Position numbers and translations under genes: made by a program
Notes under the pieces: model-generated
Seen by the model: the letters and a program-made list of their open reading frames with translations, nothing else
Database searches by the model: none
What the model was told of the DNA's origin: nothing
Part shown: positions 27,061 to 35,673 of the stretch, one piece after another
Numbering within the stretch: position 1 is the first letter of the stretch
How the letters are laid out: every line of letters starts with the position of its first letter
DNA from: Roseiarcus sp963753135
GTDB taxonomy: Bacteria; Pseudomonadota; Alphaproteobacteria; Rhizobiales; Beijerinckiaceae
DNA length: 64,000 nt
Direction: 5' to 3'
Assembly (NCBI GenBank): GCA_963753135.1
Contig: CAVWBA010000001.1
Coordinates: 682,001-746,000, forward strand

Positions 27061-27785
27061 TCAGCCCGCGCTTCGACAATGTCCTCGATCATGTCCTCGG
27101 CGGCGAAGGGCGCGAGCGCTTCGCGCATGGCGCGCTTCATCACCGGGACCTCGTCGCCGATCCGGTCCGATGACGAGGTCGACATCGACAGCACGCGTTC
27201 GACCAGGCGCTCGACCGGAACGGCGTAGGTCCCCTCGACCCGGATGGTTCCGGTCCGGGTGAACGGGCCGTCGGCGAAAAAGCCATGATGGTCGCGTGAC
27301 GGCCGATCGCCTTTCCAGCGATCGCGCACGGCGTTGAAAGTCTTGAGCCATGGATTGCGACCGTCTCTGACGCTCGTTGCGCCGCAGATCAGAACCCGGC
27401 CCCGCGGGGCAAGAACGCGGTCGAGCGCCGCTCGCGCGGGCTCCGGTTCGAGCCAGTGGATCGCGCGGCCAATGGTGACAATATCGAATGCGCCGAGCTT
27501 CGCCGCGACGTTCTCGAACCGACCCTCAACGAACGTGACCGCGACGCCGGCGCGCTTGGCCGCTGCGCGAGCGGCCTCGACCATGCCCGGCTCCGGATCA
27601 ACTCCCAAAGCCTCCCGGCAATAAGGCGCAAAGCCGATCGCCAGAATGCCCGGCCCCGCGCCGATATCGAGAAGCCGTTGGCTCCGGTCGAGACCGAGTT
27701 CCAGCGCGACGGCCTCGAAGAACGGCGCGCCATAAGGCGGCCGGGCGGTTTCATAATAGGCGACTGTGGAAGCGAAACGTCCCAT
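27042..27785 (-). CDS. Class I SAM-dependent methyltransferase
   Basis: A 247-residue methyltransferase. Start chosen at 27785 (MGRFASTVAYYETARPPYG) with AAGGA 6 bases upstream, rather than the longer frame to 27833. Motif I is LLDIGAGPGILAIGFA, motif II VDPEPGMVEAARAAA, and motif IV FDIVTIGRAIHWLEP (Methyltransf_11 type, as in UbiE/YcgJ-like enzymes). The substrate is unknown. The gene end overlaps the debris of the IS110 element, so its last residues may have been created by the insertion or deletion there. Confidence 0.8.
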   Translation of the reverse strand: MGRFASTVAYYETARPPYGAPFFEAVALELGLDRSQRLLDIGAGPGILAIGFAPYCREALGVDPEPGMVEAARAAAKRAGVAVTFVEGRFENVAAKLGAFDIVTIGRAIHWLEPEPARAALDRVLAPRGRVLICGATSVRDGRNPWLKTFNAVRDRWKGDRPSRDHHGFFADGPFTRTGTIRVEGTYAVPVERLVERVLSMSTSSSDRIGDEVPVMKRAMREALAPFAAEDMIEDIVEARAEVFERP

Positions 27786-27957
27786 GGCGATCCTTGGCCC
27801 GCGTCGATCTCGACGCCGGCGGCCCAGAACCATGCGACCGCGGCGCGAACGTGGCGGGCGTCAACATCGCGTGTTCAACTCCGCGCGACTGCTGGAACAG
27901 ACGAGGCGTCTCGGGGGTTCGTTCGCCGAGGGGTTGAGAACCCATAAGGAGAGCATG

Positions 27958-28269
27958 ATGTCACGTTTAGCGCTTCTTGCGACCGCAGCTTCGTTGACCC
28001 TCATCGCGACGCCAGCCTTCGCGACGTTCAGCGATTACAATGGCAACGATACGGTGGCTACTCGGGAGCAGGGGAACACGGCGACCGTCGGCAATATCGG
28101 CAACCCGAACTACGGGTGGAGCAATGGCGGCATTCCGGTCATTGGGCCCCTGTTCGGCGTCGTGATGTCGCCTGTTTCGATGGCGACGGGCGGCTGGGTC
28201 CAGCCTAACCCAACATGTGGCCTGTACCACGACTTCAACGGGCGATATACGTCCCTCTGCGGACTGTAA
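27958..28269 (+). CDS. Small secreted protein of unknown function
   Basis: About 103 residues. AAGGAG lies 6 bases before the second of two adjacent ATGs (27955 and 27958); either may be used. A Sec signal peptide (MSRLALLATAASLTLIATPAFA) is followed by a mature part of about 80 residues rich in Gly, Asn and Pro (NGNDTVATREQGNTATVGN, then NPTCGLYHDFNGRYTSLCGL). Two Cys near the C-terminus could form a disulfide. No family recognised. It has its own terminator and stands alone. Confidence 0.65.
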   Translation: MSRLALLATAASLTLIATPAFATFSDYNGNDTVATREQGNTATVGNIGNPNYGWSNGGIPVIGPLFGVVMSPVSMATGGWVQPNPTCGLYHDFNGRYTSLCGL

Positions 28270-28301
28270 GACTGGTCCTGGCAAACTACGAGAATAATAA
28301 G

Positions 28302-28328
28302 CCGCTCCTGCTTGCGCAGGAGCGGTTT
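28302..28328. terminator. Intrinsic bidirectional terminator
   Basis: CCGCTCCTGC (28302-28311) and GCAGGAGCGG (28316-28325) form a perfect 10-bp stem with a TTGC loop. It is followed by TTTGCTATT on plus, and by TTATTATT read on minus. It ends the small secreted-protein gene and the convergent SDR gene. Confidence 0.75.
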
Positions 28329-28351
28329 GCTATTGCGCAGACCGTGCCCTG

Positions 28352-29098
28352 TTAACGCTGTCCACCGGACGCAGAGATACGTTCCCCGGTCAGCCAAGAT
28401 GATTGGTCCGAGGCCAAGAAAACCGCTACGCGGGCGATATCGTCCGGCTGACCCATGCGACCCATGGGCATCACCATGCCCATCGCCTTCGCGGTCTCCA
28501 TGTTAAGCCCCATCGTCTTCGTGCCCTCGGTTTCCGTCGCTCCTGGCGCGATCGCGTTGACGCGAATCTTCTTCGGCGCAAGTTCGACGGCGAGCGCCCG
28601 CGTGATGGTGTCAACCGCCGCCTTTGAGGACGAATAGACGACCGAGTTCGGCACTGGGTTCACGCTCGCGATGGTGCTGAGGTTGATGATGCTGCCGCCC
28701 GCGCCGTCGAAGGCCGCGACCGCCTCCTTGCTGGCGAGCAGTGTTCCGAGCACATTGGTGCCGAACTGCCGCTCCACATCCTCCTCCGTCACCGCCTCGA
28801 TTGGCGCGAATGAAAACACGCCCGCGTTATTGACGAGGATCGCGGGCGCGCCGAGTTTCGCCTTCGTCTCGGCAAACAGGCGTTTGACGTCTGCGCCTTT
28901 GGACACGCTCGCCTAAATCGCGACCGCCTTGCCGCCCTTGCGGACGATCTCCTCGACGACGCGATCGGCGCCGGCCTTATCCGACGCATAATTGACGGCG
29001 ACCGCCGCCCCCGCCTCCGCAAAGCGGCGCGCGATCGCCGCGCCAATCCCTTTTGACGCTCCCGTCACGATCGCCACCTTCCCGCTGAGTTCGCCCAT
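28352..29098 (-). pseudogene. SDR-family (3-oxoacyl-ACP reductase-like) with in-frame stop
   Basis: A FabG-like dehydrogenase of 248 residues interrupted by one stop codon. AAGGAG lies 7 bases before the ATG at 29098. N-terminus GKVAIVTGASKGIGAAIARRFAEAG is the Rossmann motif. After GGKAVAI comes TAG (28913-28915), then ASVSKGADVKRLF in the same frame; homologues have Gln (CAG) there, so a single C-to-T change explains it. The rest is complete: NNAGVFS, Ser/Tyr/Lys in the YSSSKAA context and NAIAPGATETEG. Divergent from a LysR gene, which probably regulates it. Confidence 0.8.
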
Positions 29099-29222
29099 TT
29101 CCGTGCTCCTTATCCCTGCCACCGCCAGAATTGGCGCCGGCAGGCTTCGAGGACCACGAGGTAAGTGATGCGCGCCACAGCAGGTACCGCGCCGATCACG
29201 ATATGATATATGCGCTTACAGC

Positions 29223-30194
29223 ATGAGCGATCGGCTCCAACAGCTCGCCTTGTTCATACGCACGGTCGAAAGCGGAAGCTTTTCCAAGGCCGCGCGCGAA
29301 TTCGGCCTCACTCAGCCCTCTGTGTCGCGCGCCATCGCGGCGCTCGAGCATCGCTTGGGCGTCAAGCTTCTGGTCCGAACGACCAGGCAAGTCTCGGCCA
29401 CCGACGCGGGCGAGGCGTTGCTTGCGCGCGCGCGCGACGCCCTGCTCGCCATCGACGAGGCGGAGGGCGCGGCGCGCGGGGCCGACCATCTCTCCGGCGT
29501 GCTGCGCGTCGCCTTGCCGCCGGGTTACGGCGTCTGGCGCATCGTGCCGTTGCTTCCGGCGTTTTCCGCCAACCATCCGCTGCTCAAGATCGATCTGATG
29601 ATGTCGGATCGCTATGAGAATCTGATCACCGAAGGCGCCGACCTTGCGCTGCGCATTGGCGACCAGCCCAATTCGAGCTTCGTCGCGCGAAAACTCGAGA
29701 GCGCGAGGCGCTTATTCATAGCGTCGCCGTCCTATCTCGCCCGTCGGGGCGCGCCCACGAACCTTGCCGACCTTGCGCGGCATGACCTCATCAGCGGTCC
29801 GAGCGACGTCGGCGAGCAAACCTGGGTCGCGCGCCGCAACGGACGGGTGGAGCGTCAGGCGTTAGATCCCCGCATCCATTCGCGCTCCGCGACTGGCGTC
29901 GTGGCTTGCGTGGTTGCAGGACTCGGCATCGCCACAGGCTCCAGCTGGATGTGCGCGGACGCGCTCGCCTCGGGCGAGGCGATCGAGATTCTCGCTGACT
30001 ATGCGCTCGAGCCGGTCATGGCCTATATCGTCTTCCCCGCCGGACGGCGACCATCGCAACGCGCGCGCGCCTTCAGCGATTATCTGGAGCAGGCTCTTGC
30101 CGCGATCGGGGAAAAGCGGCCGCCTCGCGACCCGAAGCAAACAGTTCGCGGGCCCAACCGGTCAGCGAGACCTCATCCGTTCCTGAAGGCGTAG
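29223..30194 (+). CDS. LysR-family transcriptional regulator
   Basis: A 323-residue regulator. The helix-turn-helix at residues 15-45 reads SGSFSKAAREFGLTQPSVSR and AALEHRLGVKLLVRT. The effector domain (about 90-290) has SGVLRVALPPGYG and GLGIATGSSWMCADAL. This resembles the large group of LysR proteins that sit divergently next to SDR or quinone-reductase genes, as here with the SDR at 28352-29098. The end overlaps the convergent acdS gene by 22 bases. The ligand is unknown. Confidence 0.85.
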   Translation: MSDRLQQLALFIRTVESGSFSKAAREFGLTQPSVSRAIAALEHRLGVKLLVRTTRQVSATDAGEALLARARDALLAIDEAEGAARGADHLSGVLRVALPPGYGVWRIVPLLPAFSANHPLLKIDLMMSDRYENLITEGADLALRIGDQPNSSFVARKLESARRLFIASPSYLARRGAPTNLADLARHDLISGPSDVGEQTWVARRNGRVERQALDPRIHSRSATGVVACVVAGLGIATGSSWMCADALASGEAIEILADYALEPVMAYIVFPAGRRPSQRARAFSDYLEQALAAIGEKRPPRDPKQTVRGPNRSARPHPFLKA

Positions 30195-31186
30195 GCGTAG
30201 CCGTTGAGCGCGGGCGCGCCGCCGAGATGCGCGTAGAGCACCTTCGATCCCTTGCGGAAGAAGCCCTTCTTCGTAAGATCGATCAGGCCTTGCATCGATT
30301 TGCCCTCATAGACCGGATCGGTGATCATGCCTTCGAGCCGCGCTGCGAGCCGGATCGCCTGCTTGGTCTCCTCCGACGGCACGCCGTAGAGCGGATAGGC
30401 GTAGTCCTCGATCAGCACGACGTCGTCGTCGGCGATCTCCTGGCCGAGCTCGACGAGCTTTGCGGTCTTGCGCGCGATATCGAGCACCTGCGCTTTCGTC
30501 TGCTTCGGCGTCGCCGACGCGTCGACGCCAATCACCTTGCGTTGCCGCCCGTCCCTGGCGAAACCCACCACCATGCCGGCGTGAGTCGAGCCCGTGACGG
30601 TGCACACGACGATGGCGTCAAAGGCGAATCCGAGCTCGCGCTCCTGCGCCCGCACTTCCTCAGCGAAACCGACGTAACCCAGCCCGCCATATTTGTGCAC
30701 CGAGGCGCCGGCGGGAATCGCGTAGGGCCGTCCGCCTTGCGCCTCGACATCATGAAGCGCGTCCTCCCAGCTCTTGCGGATGCCGATGTCGAAACCGTCG
30801 TCGACCAGCCTGACGTCTGCGCCCATGATGCGGCTCAGCATGATGTTGCCGACCCGGTCGTAGACCGCGTCCTCGTGTGGGACCCAGGCCTCCTGCACCA
30901 GCCGGCACTTCATCCCGATCTTGGCCGCGACCGCAGCCACTTGGCGAGTGTGGTTCGACTGCACGCCGCCGATCGTGACCAACGTGTCGGCGTTCGAGGC
31001 GATCGCGTCCGGGATGATGTATTCGAGCTTGCGCAGCTTGTTGCCGCCGAAGGCGAGGCCCGAATTGCAGTCGTCGCGCTTGGCGTAGATCTCCACCTTA
31101 TCGCCAAGGTGCGCGCTCAGGCGCTTGAGCCTTTCGATCGGCGTCGGACCGAAGGTGAGCGGATAGCGTTCGAATTTTTCCAGCAT
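30173..31186 (-). CDS. acdS: 1-aminocyclopropane-1-carboxylate deaminase
   Basis: A 337-residue PLP enzyme that converts ACC, the plant ethylene precursor, to 2-oxobutyrate and ammonia in the cytoplasm. It matches the well-studied Pseudomonas enzyme almost end to end: FERYPLTFGPTPI, CNSGLAFGGNKLRKLEY with the PLP Lys50, IGGVQSNHTRQVAAVAA, VYDRVGNIMLSRIMGADVRL in segments, DPVYEGKSMQG and YAHLGGAPALN. The last two carry the Glu and Leu that separate true AcdS from D-cysteine desulfhydrase. No acdR (Lrp-type) gene is adjacent. It indicates use of ACC as nitrogen source and contact with plants. Confidence 0.92.
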   Translation of the reverse strand: MLEKFERYPLTFGPTPIERLKRLSAHLGDKVEIYAKRDDCNSGLAFGGNKLRKLEYIIPDAIASNADTLVTIGGVQSNHTRQVAAVAAKIGMKCRLVQEAWVPHEDAVYDRVGNIMLSRIMGADVRLVDDGFDIGIRKSWEDALHDVEAQGGRPYAIPAGASVHKYGGLGYVGFAEEVRAQERELGFAFDAIVVCTVTGSTHAGMVVGFARDGRQRKVIGVDASATPKQTKAQVLDIARKTAKLVELGQEIADDDVVLIEDYAYPLYGVPSEETKQAIRLAARLEGMITDPVYEGKSMQGLIDLTKKGFFRKGSKVLYAHLGGAPALNGYAYAFRNG

Positions 31187-31298
31187 GGGGCGACGCGTGT
31201 GTGAGATCGAGGCTTGCGATGCTAGACCAAGATGCGTTCAGCTGGAATCCTCGAATGGCCATTGTTCACGGATATCAAGGCCGAATTTCAAGCCCCGC

Positions 31299-31428
31299 AT
31301 CGTTATTGCGAGGAGCCACAGAGCGTCGAAGACGCCCGTCCTTCCGGACGGGCTATGGCGACGAGCAATCCAGAGAACGAAGGGAGCCCTACGTTCCCCT
31401 GGATCGCGTCGCTTCGCTCGCGATGACG
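31299..31428. repeat. REP-like palindromic repeat, copy 3, expanded
   Basis: Outer arms CGTTATTGCGAGGAGCCAC and TCGCTCGCGATGACG, with inner arms such as GACGCCCGTCCTTCCGGACGGGC (a hairpin of its own) and GAACG...CGTTCCCCTGGATCGC. It shares ends and the GTTCCCCTGGATCGC segment with copies 1 and 2 but has a different interior. Lies between acdS and the VOC gene. Confidence 0.6.
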
Positions 31429-31464
31429 GCCGACTAAATGCGCCATGCCCGAGGGAGCGCTTCA

Positions 31465-31890
31465 ATGAGCTTGCCTGCGCAAAAGTCCGTGGTCGAGGCC
31501 CAGCCGCTCATCGCGGTGCGCGACGTTCGCGCGAGCAGCGGCTGGTATGCGAACCTGCTCGGAGCGGATGCGCTACCCGACCACCCGCACCGCGACGTCT
31601 ACGATCGCATCTGGCGCGCAGGCCGATTGCTGCTGCAACTGCACGCCTGGGATGCGGAAGAGCACCCCAATCTCGTCAACGCCGACGCGGCGCCTCCCGG
31701 ACACGGCGTCGTGCTGTGGTTCCAAGTCGACGATTTCGACGCGGTCGTCGAGCGCGCTCGCCGGCTGGGCGCCAAGGTTATCGAAGAACCCCACTTCAAC
31801 CCCGCGCCCCAGCATCGGGAGATCTGGCTCCGCGATAAGGACGGGTATGTGGTGGTTGTCGCCAGTCCGGACGGCGAAAGCGGTTCTTGA
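31465..31890 (+). CDS. VOC-family (glyoxalase/bleomycin resistance-like) protein
   Basis: A 141-residue protein with the beta-alpha-beta-beta-beta repeats of the VOC superfamily: AQPLIAVRDVRASSGWYANLLG in the first half, HGVVLWFQVDDFDAVVERARRLGAKV and EIWLRDKDGYVVVVASPDG in the second. The ATG at 31465 has GGGAG 7 bases upstream and is preferred to 31438. Such proteins are metal-dependent lyases, isomerases or dioxygenases, or drug-binding proteins; the metal ligands cannot be fixed by eye. It stands alone. Confidence 0.75.
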   Translation: MSLPAQKSVVEAQPLIAVRDVRASSGWYANLLGADALPDHPHRDVYDRIWRAGRLLLQLHAWDAEEHPNLVNADAAPPGHGVVLWFQVDDFDAVVERARRLGAKVIEEPHFNPAPQHREIWLRDKDGYVVVVASPDGESGS

Positions 31891-31932
31891 CCGCTCCGGC
31901 CGCACGGTTGAAGTGACAGCCAGACGGCGCCC

Positions 31933-31970
31933 CGTCATCGCGAGGAGCCATAGGGCGTCGGAACGCCCTT
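31933..31970. repeat. REP-like repeat, partial copy 4
   Basis: CGTCATCGCGAGGAGCCATAGGGCGTCGGAACGCCC matches the left arm of copy 3, including the hairpin GGGCGTCGGAACGCCC. The right arm is absent; the sequence runs into the cytochrome b561 stop codon. Confidence 0.5.
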
Positions 31971-32521
31971 CAAATCATGCGCTGGAGAACGCGATCGCCT
32001 TTGACGAGCCAATGGTAAAGCGCGCCCGCGACATGAAGCGCGACGATCAGGCCGATCAGAATCCCGCAGATGAGATGCCAGACGAAAATGCGCTCCGATA
32101 GCGGCTGATCCTTGCCGAGAATAGTCGGAAATTCGAAGAGACCAAAGACGCTGACCGGATCGCCGTAAGCGTTGGTCCCTGCCCAACCGAGGACGGTCGT
32201 GACGAAGAGAAGGACGTAGAGCGCGTATTGCGCCCAGAGCGAGGCCTGCTGCTCGATCGCCGGCATGGACGCATCCGGGCCCGGCACGCCGAAAGCCAGG
32301 CGTCTCAAAAGCCTTGCGACCATCACGATCAGGACAAGCGCGCCCAGCGCCTCGTGGAAATTATAGAGATTATCCCTGAGCGAGCCCTCGGGAACGAGCC
32401 TCTTCATGATGGGACCTAAGGCGAGGAGCACGATGACCGCGGCCGCGACAAACCAGTGCATGAGTTTCGCCGACGCGGAATAGCTGTCTGGCGACGCGTG
32501 CGAATTCCATGCCGACTCCAT
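31970..32521 (-). CDS. Cytochrome b561
   Basis: A 183-residue, four-helix di-haem membrane protein of the bacterial b561 family. Helix 1 starts KLMHWFVAAAVIVLLALG, with the first haem His in KLMHW. Helix 2 has NFHEALGALVLIVM, and the last helices have RIFVWHLICGILIGLIVALHVAGALYHW with three His. It carries electrons between quinones and soluble or periplasmic partners; family members include superoxide:quinone oxidoreductases. No operon partner is visible, although the small gap to the next minus-strand gene (32577) allows co-transcription. Confidence 0.9.
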   Translation of the reverse strand: MESAWNSHASPDSYSASAKLMHWFVAAAVIVLLALGPIMKRLVPEGSLRDNLYNFHEALGALVLIVMVARLLRRLAFGVPGPDASMPAIEQQASLWAQYALYVLLFVTTVLGWAGTNAYGDPVSVFGLFEFPTILGKDQPLSERIFVWHLICGILIGLIVALHVAGALYHWLVKGDRVLQRMI

Positions 32522-32576
32522 GAGACCCTCCCAGCCGAGGCAACAAACATCGCCAACTTAGCAGATCGCCGCCCGC

Positions 32577-33797
32577 TCAAGGACAGGCTTCAGCGACAAG
32601 CGCTTTCGCACCGTCCATCGCGGCAAGCTCAACCGGGGCGAAGCCCTCCTGCTTGTCGGGCGCCGCGGCCGCAATGGTCGCGCCGCCATGAGCAAGCGCG
32701 CAGAAGCGCGCGCGCGGTATGAGCGCGCGCGCCGCAGTCCTTCCAGTGGTCGGCAGCGGGACCGCTTCGCCGCCGGGCGCGCTCGAAATGAGGCTCAGGG
32801 CAAAAGACAATGGCGCCTCGGGCGGCTTAAGACCGCGCTCGTTCGTCTCCGCTTCGACCATGCCGCCGCCGCGGCGATAGCGGAAGGCGATTTCGATCGT
32901 CTCGTCGCTTCCGGCGACCGGTTGCGCGACGCCCGCCTCTATGAGATCGGCGCGCGGCGGATCGCCGTCGAGCGCATGGCCATTGAGGCCGTTCGCGCCG
33001 CTGGCGAGCACCGGCTCGGCCGGGTCGAGCGCAAGCGTCAAAAGGCGCGAGACCTTGAGTTCGGCGGGACTGAGCCAGCGAATGCTGGCCGCCCATGTCT
33101 TGCGCATCAGCGCCATCACAGGGTCGCCCACGCCCATGGCGTCGAGATAAGCCTCGACCGCCGCGTCAACGCCCCGCTGCTCGTAGATCTTGTGCGTCGA
33201 CTTGAGGTGCGCCAGGCCTTCGGTCTCACTCACCAGCGTGGTGATCTGATGCACCCCGATCCGCGCCGAGGGCGCTGCGAGGCGTTCAACCCCGCCGGCG
33301 AGCACGAGCACGCAGGCCGAGGCGCACATGGCGCCGCCGGTGATCGCCCCGCCGGGGCCATCCGGACATTTCGGCGAGGCCTCCGGACAATTGGTGATCA
33401 ATGTCCTGGCGACGGCGACCGCGAGGCCCTTTTCTCGAATGAGTTCGCCCATGGCGCCCGCATCGGCGACCGAGCCGCCCGGAGAATGGATGAGGATGGG
33501 CAGCCGGCGGCCCTTGAGATTTGCGATCGCGTTGGCGAAAGCCTTCGCCGAACCGGTCACGATCTGGCCCTCAGCCGACAACCATTCCGGACAATTCGGC
33601 TTGCAGGCCGGATCCGCGCTCACCACGCGCACGAAACGCATCGGATGGACGCCGCGCGGGCGCGCCGGCGGCCTCAGGTCGGCGTAGGACGGCAGAGCGA
33701 TGAGGCCGAGCAGCGCCGCCGCCAGCGCCTGGGCGGCTCGCCCGAGGCGCCGCTTGCCGATCCTCATCCATTCACAGGGCGGCCGGTTCTCGGCCAT
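32577..33797 (-). CDS. ClpP-like periplasmic protein (COG3904 type)
   Basis: A 406-residue exported protein: basic N-terminus, hydrophobic segment about residues 19-38 ending SYADL. The core has the crotonase/ClpP-like pattern: LPILIHSPGGSVADAGAMGELI (104 on; oxyanion-loop region), then GGAMCASACVLVLAGG with Ser160 as possible nucleophile, and RIGVHQITT with His183. These spacings fit Ser-His proteases of the ClpP/SppA kind and the predicted periplasmic family COG3904. Seven Cys occur in the first 162 residues, at least six of them in the exported part, suggesting disulfides. After residue 220 nothing is recognised. Substrate and whether it is active are unknown. Confidence 0.75.
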   Translation of the reverse strand: MAENRPPCEWMRIGKRRLGRAAQALAAALLGLIALPSYADLRPPARPRGVHPMRFVRVVSADPACKPNCPEWLSAEGQIVTGSAKAFANAIANLKGRRLPILIHSPGGSVADAGAMGELIREKGLAVAVARTLITNCPEASPKCPDGPGGAITGGAMCASACVLVLAGGVERLAAPSARIGVHQITTLVSETEGLAHLKSTHKIYEQRGVDAAVEAYLDAMGVGDPVMALMRKTWAASIRWLSPAELKVSRLLTLALDPAEPVLASGANGLNGHALDGDPPRADLIEAGVAQPVAGSDETIEIAFRYRRGGGMVEAETNERGLKPPEAPLSFALSLISSAPGGEAVPLPTTGRTAARALIPRARFCALAHGGATIAAAAPDKQEGFAPVELAAMDGAKALVAEACP

Positions 33798-33841
33798 GGG
33801 AACGCGATCCAGTCTCCGCGAGCCCCCGGGACGATCCCGCT

Positions 33842-34690
33842 TTATGACGCGGCCCTGCGGCTTTCCCTGTAGTCGCGGCCCTGCTCGCCTTGCAAGCGCT
33901 GATATTCGAACGCGACGACGTGCGGCCCATGCTGGCGCTCCAGGCGCCGCACGATGAAATGCCCGCGGGCCAAGGTCTGGAAATGGTCGGCGAAGGCGGC
34001 GTTGACCGCTGCGCCGCCGATCGCGCCCAAGACCGGCGCGGCCTGGGCTGCGAGCTTCTCGCTCACCACGACGCCGAAACGCGCGGCGATCTGCGAAATC
34101 AGCCGCGCGATGACTGGCGCGGACTGGGCGGCGACGCCCTCGCTGGCGACGAAGCGGGCGCTGTCGCTGACCGACTTGGCGAGCGCGGCGCGCACCGTGA
34201 AATATCCGCTCTCGAAGGCCGCCTCTCCGCCGTGGCCGCCGAGCGCAAACACTTCGACGCAGGCCAAAGCCGCTTCGGGGGCGGTGAGGTCCTCGCCTTC
34301 CTCGCGCGCGATCTCGGCGATCGAGCGCAGAAGGATCGTGGTCGAGATCGGCAGTTCGAGGGGCAGCGCCGCGAGCCCAAGCGCGCCTCCTACCGCTCCG
34401 GACGCAGCGGCGGCGAGCTTATGGGCGCGGTTGGCGGGCTTTGCCGATGCGTTCGGGTCGAGCGTGCGCAAAGCGAGCTTGAGCGCGCCCCTGAGAGCCG
34501 TCTCGCTGACATGCGCGATCACCCGCCGGGCCGATTGCGGCATCGTGCGGCTCAGCAATCCCACGGGGCGTCCGACAGCGTCGGTCAGCCGCTGGGCGAA
34601 GCTCGTCCCTTCGAGGCAGGCGATTGCCCGCCTCAGGTCCTCGGTCTCCTTCGGCGTCAGCCGCGCCGGCATATATTCGATGGTCGCCAT
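33842..34690 (-). CDS. EcsC family protein
   Basis: A 282-residue protein matching EcsC-domain proteins: LEGTSFAQRLTDAVGRPVG, then AAAASGAVGGALGLAALPLELPISTTILLRSIAEIA in segments, and ALGGHGGEAAFESGYFTVRAAL. The start at 34690 (MATIEYMPARLT) has a G-rich Shine-Dalgarno; the longer frame to 34726 is less likely. The hydrophobic Gly/Ala-rich middle suggests membrane association. EcsC domains lack a proven biochemical activity. It lies between the ClpP-like gene and uppP on the same strand. Confidence 0.8.
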   Translation of the reverse strand: MATIEYMPARLTPKETEDLRRAIACLEGTSFAQRLTDAVGRPVGLLSRTMPQSARRVIAHVSETALRGALKLALRTLDPNASAKPANRAHKLAAAASGAVGGALGLAALPLELPISTTILLRSIAEIAREEGEDLTAPEAALACVEVFALGGHGGEAAFESGYFTVRAALAKSVSDSARFVASEGVAAQSAPVIARLISQIAARFGVVVSEKLAAQAAPVLGAIGGAAVNAAFADHFQTLARGHFIVRRLERQHGPHVVAFEYQRLQGEQGRDYRESRRAAS

Positions 34691-34772
34691 AACCGCCCCC
34701 AAGCCGTGTGGGCCATTCCGCATCAACAGCGTGATATGGGGGCGTCAAAGCCGCGAGCCAAGAGACCCGCCG

Positions 34773-35597
34773 TCAAACGAAGGCGATAATCCCCAGGCTG
34801 ATGACGCCGGCCGCCCAGCAATAATAGGCGAACGGGCTCATCGCCTCGAATTCGTGCTTGTTGAAATAGCGCATCAGGAACGTGAGGCTCAGATAGGCGA
34901 CGACCCCGGCGACCAATCCGGACAAAAGCGCCACCGGCCCCAGCGTCGCCCCCTCCTTCATCAGTTTCGGCGCTTCATAGACGTTGGCGGCCAGGATGAT
35001 CGGCGCGCCCATGAGGAACGAGAAGCGCGCGGCTTCCGCGTGCTTGAGCCCCGCCACGACGCCCGCGACCATTGTCGCGCCAGAACGCGAGATTCCCGGG
35101 ATCAGGGCCAAACATTGGGCGAAGCCGACCGCCAGCGCCCCCTTCCAGTTGAGCTGCGCAAGCGAACCGACCGATTCCTCGCCGATCCGGTCGCCGAAAT
35201 AGAGGATGAACCCGTTGACGATCAAGAAGACCGCAGCGATTGCGGGCGCGGCGAAGGCATCGCCCAGGAGCTTGCGGAACAGGGCGCCGACGATGACGGC
35301 CGGGATGGTCGCCAGGACGACATAGAAGAACGTCCGTCTGTCCGTCTTTGCGCGGGCGTCCGGGGCGCTCACGAGGGAGCGCAGAAAGCTCAGCCAGTCG
35401 CGCCAGAAGAAGACGAAGAGCGCGATCGAAGTGCCCAGATGCATGACCACCAGATAGGCAAGCCAGTCCGGGGCCTTCTCATCGACTCCCCAATTCAGGA
35501 GCCGCGGCAGAATGACCGCGTGGCCGAGGCTCGAGACAGGAAAAAGCTCCGTCACGCCCTGCAGCACGGCCATGATAATCGCTTGCAGTGCAGTCAA
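34773..35597 (-). CDS. uppP: Undecaprenyl-diphosphate phosphatase
   Basis: A 274-residue polytopic membrane enzyme (BacA/UppP) that dephosphorylates undecaprenyl diphosphate to recycle the lipid carrier of peptidoglycan and glycan synthesis. The two family motifs are present: QGVTELFPVSSLGH near the N-terminus with the catalytic Glu, and IPGISRSGATMVAG with the essential Ser/Arg near residue 170. About eight helices. Length is normal. Confidence 0.93.
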   Translation of the reverse strand: MTALQAIIMAVLQGVTELFPVSSLGHAVILPRLLNWGVDEKAPDWLAYLVVMHLGTSIALFVFFWRDWLSFLRSLVSAPDARAKTDRRTFFYVVLATIPAVIVGALFRKLLGDAFAAPAIAAVFLIVNGFILYFGDRIGEESVGSLAQLNWKGALAVGFAQCLALIPGISRSGATMVAGVVAGLKHAEAARFSFLMGAPIILAANVYEAPKLMKEGATLGPVALLSGLVAGVVAYLSLTFLMRYFNKHEFEAMSPFAYYCWAAGVISLGIIAFV

Positions 35598-35673
35598 AGC
35601 GGCCCCCGCCGGTCATGGGAAAAGACGCCCGGCGGGCGTGGTCATAGAACCTTCGTCGCGGAGCGTCCAGCCG

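Noticed and set aside
26377..27262. Two further long frames over the IS110 transposase
   Set aside because: They are pieces of the same degraded transposase read after frameshifts, not separate genes.
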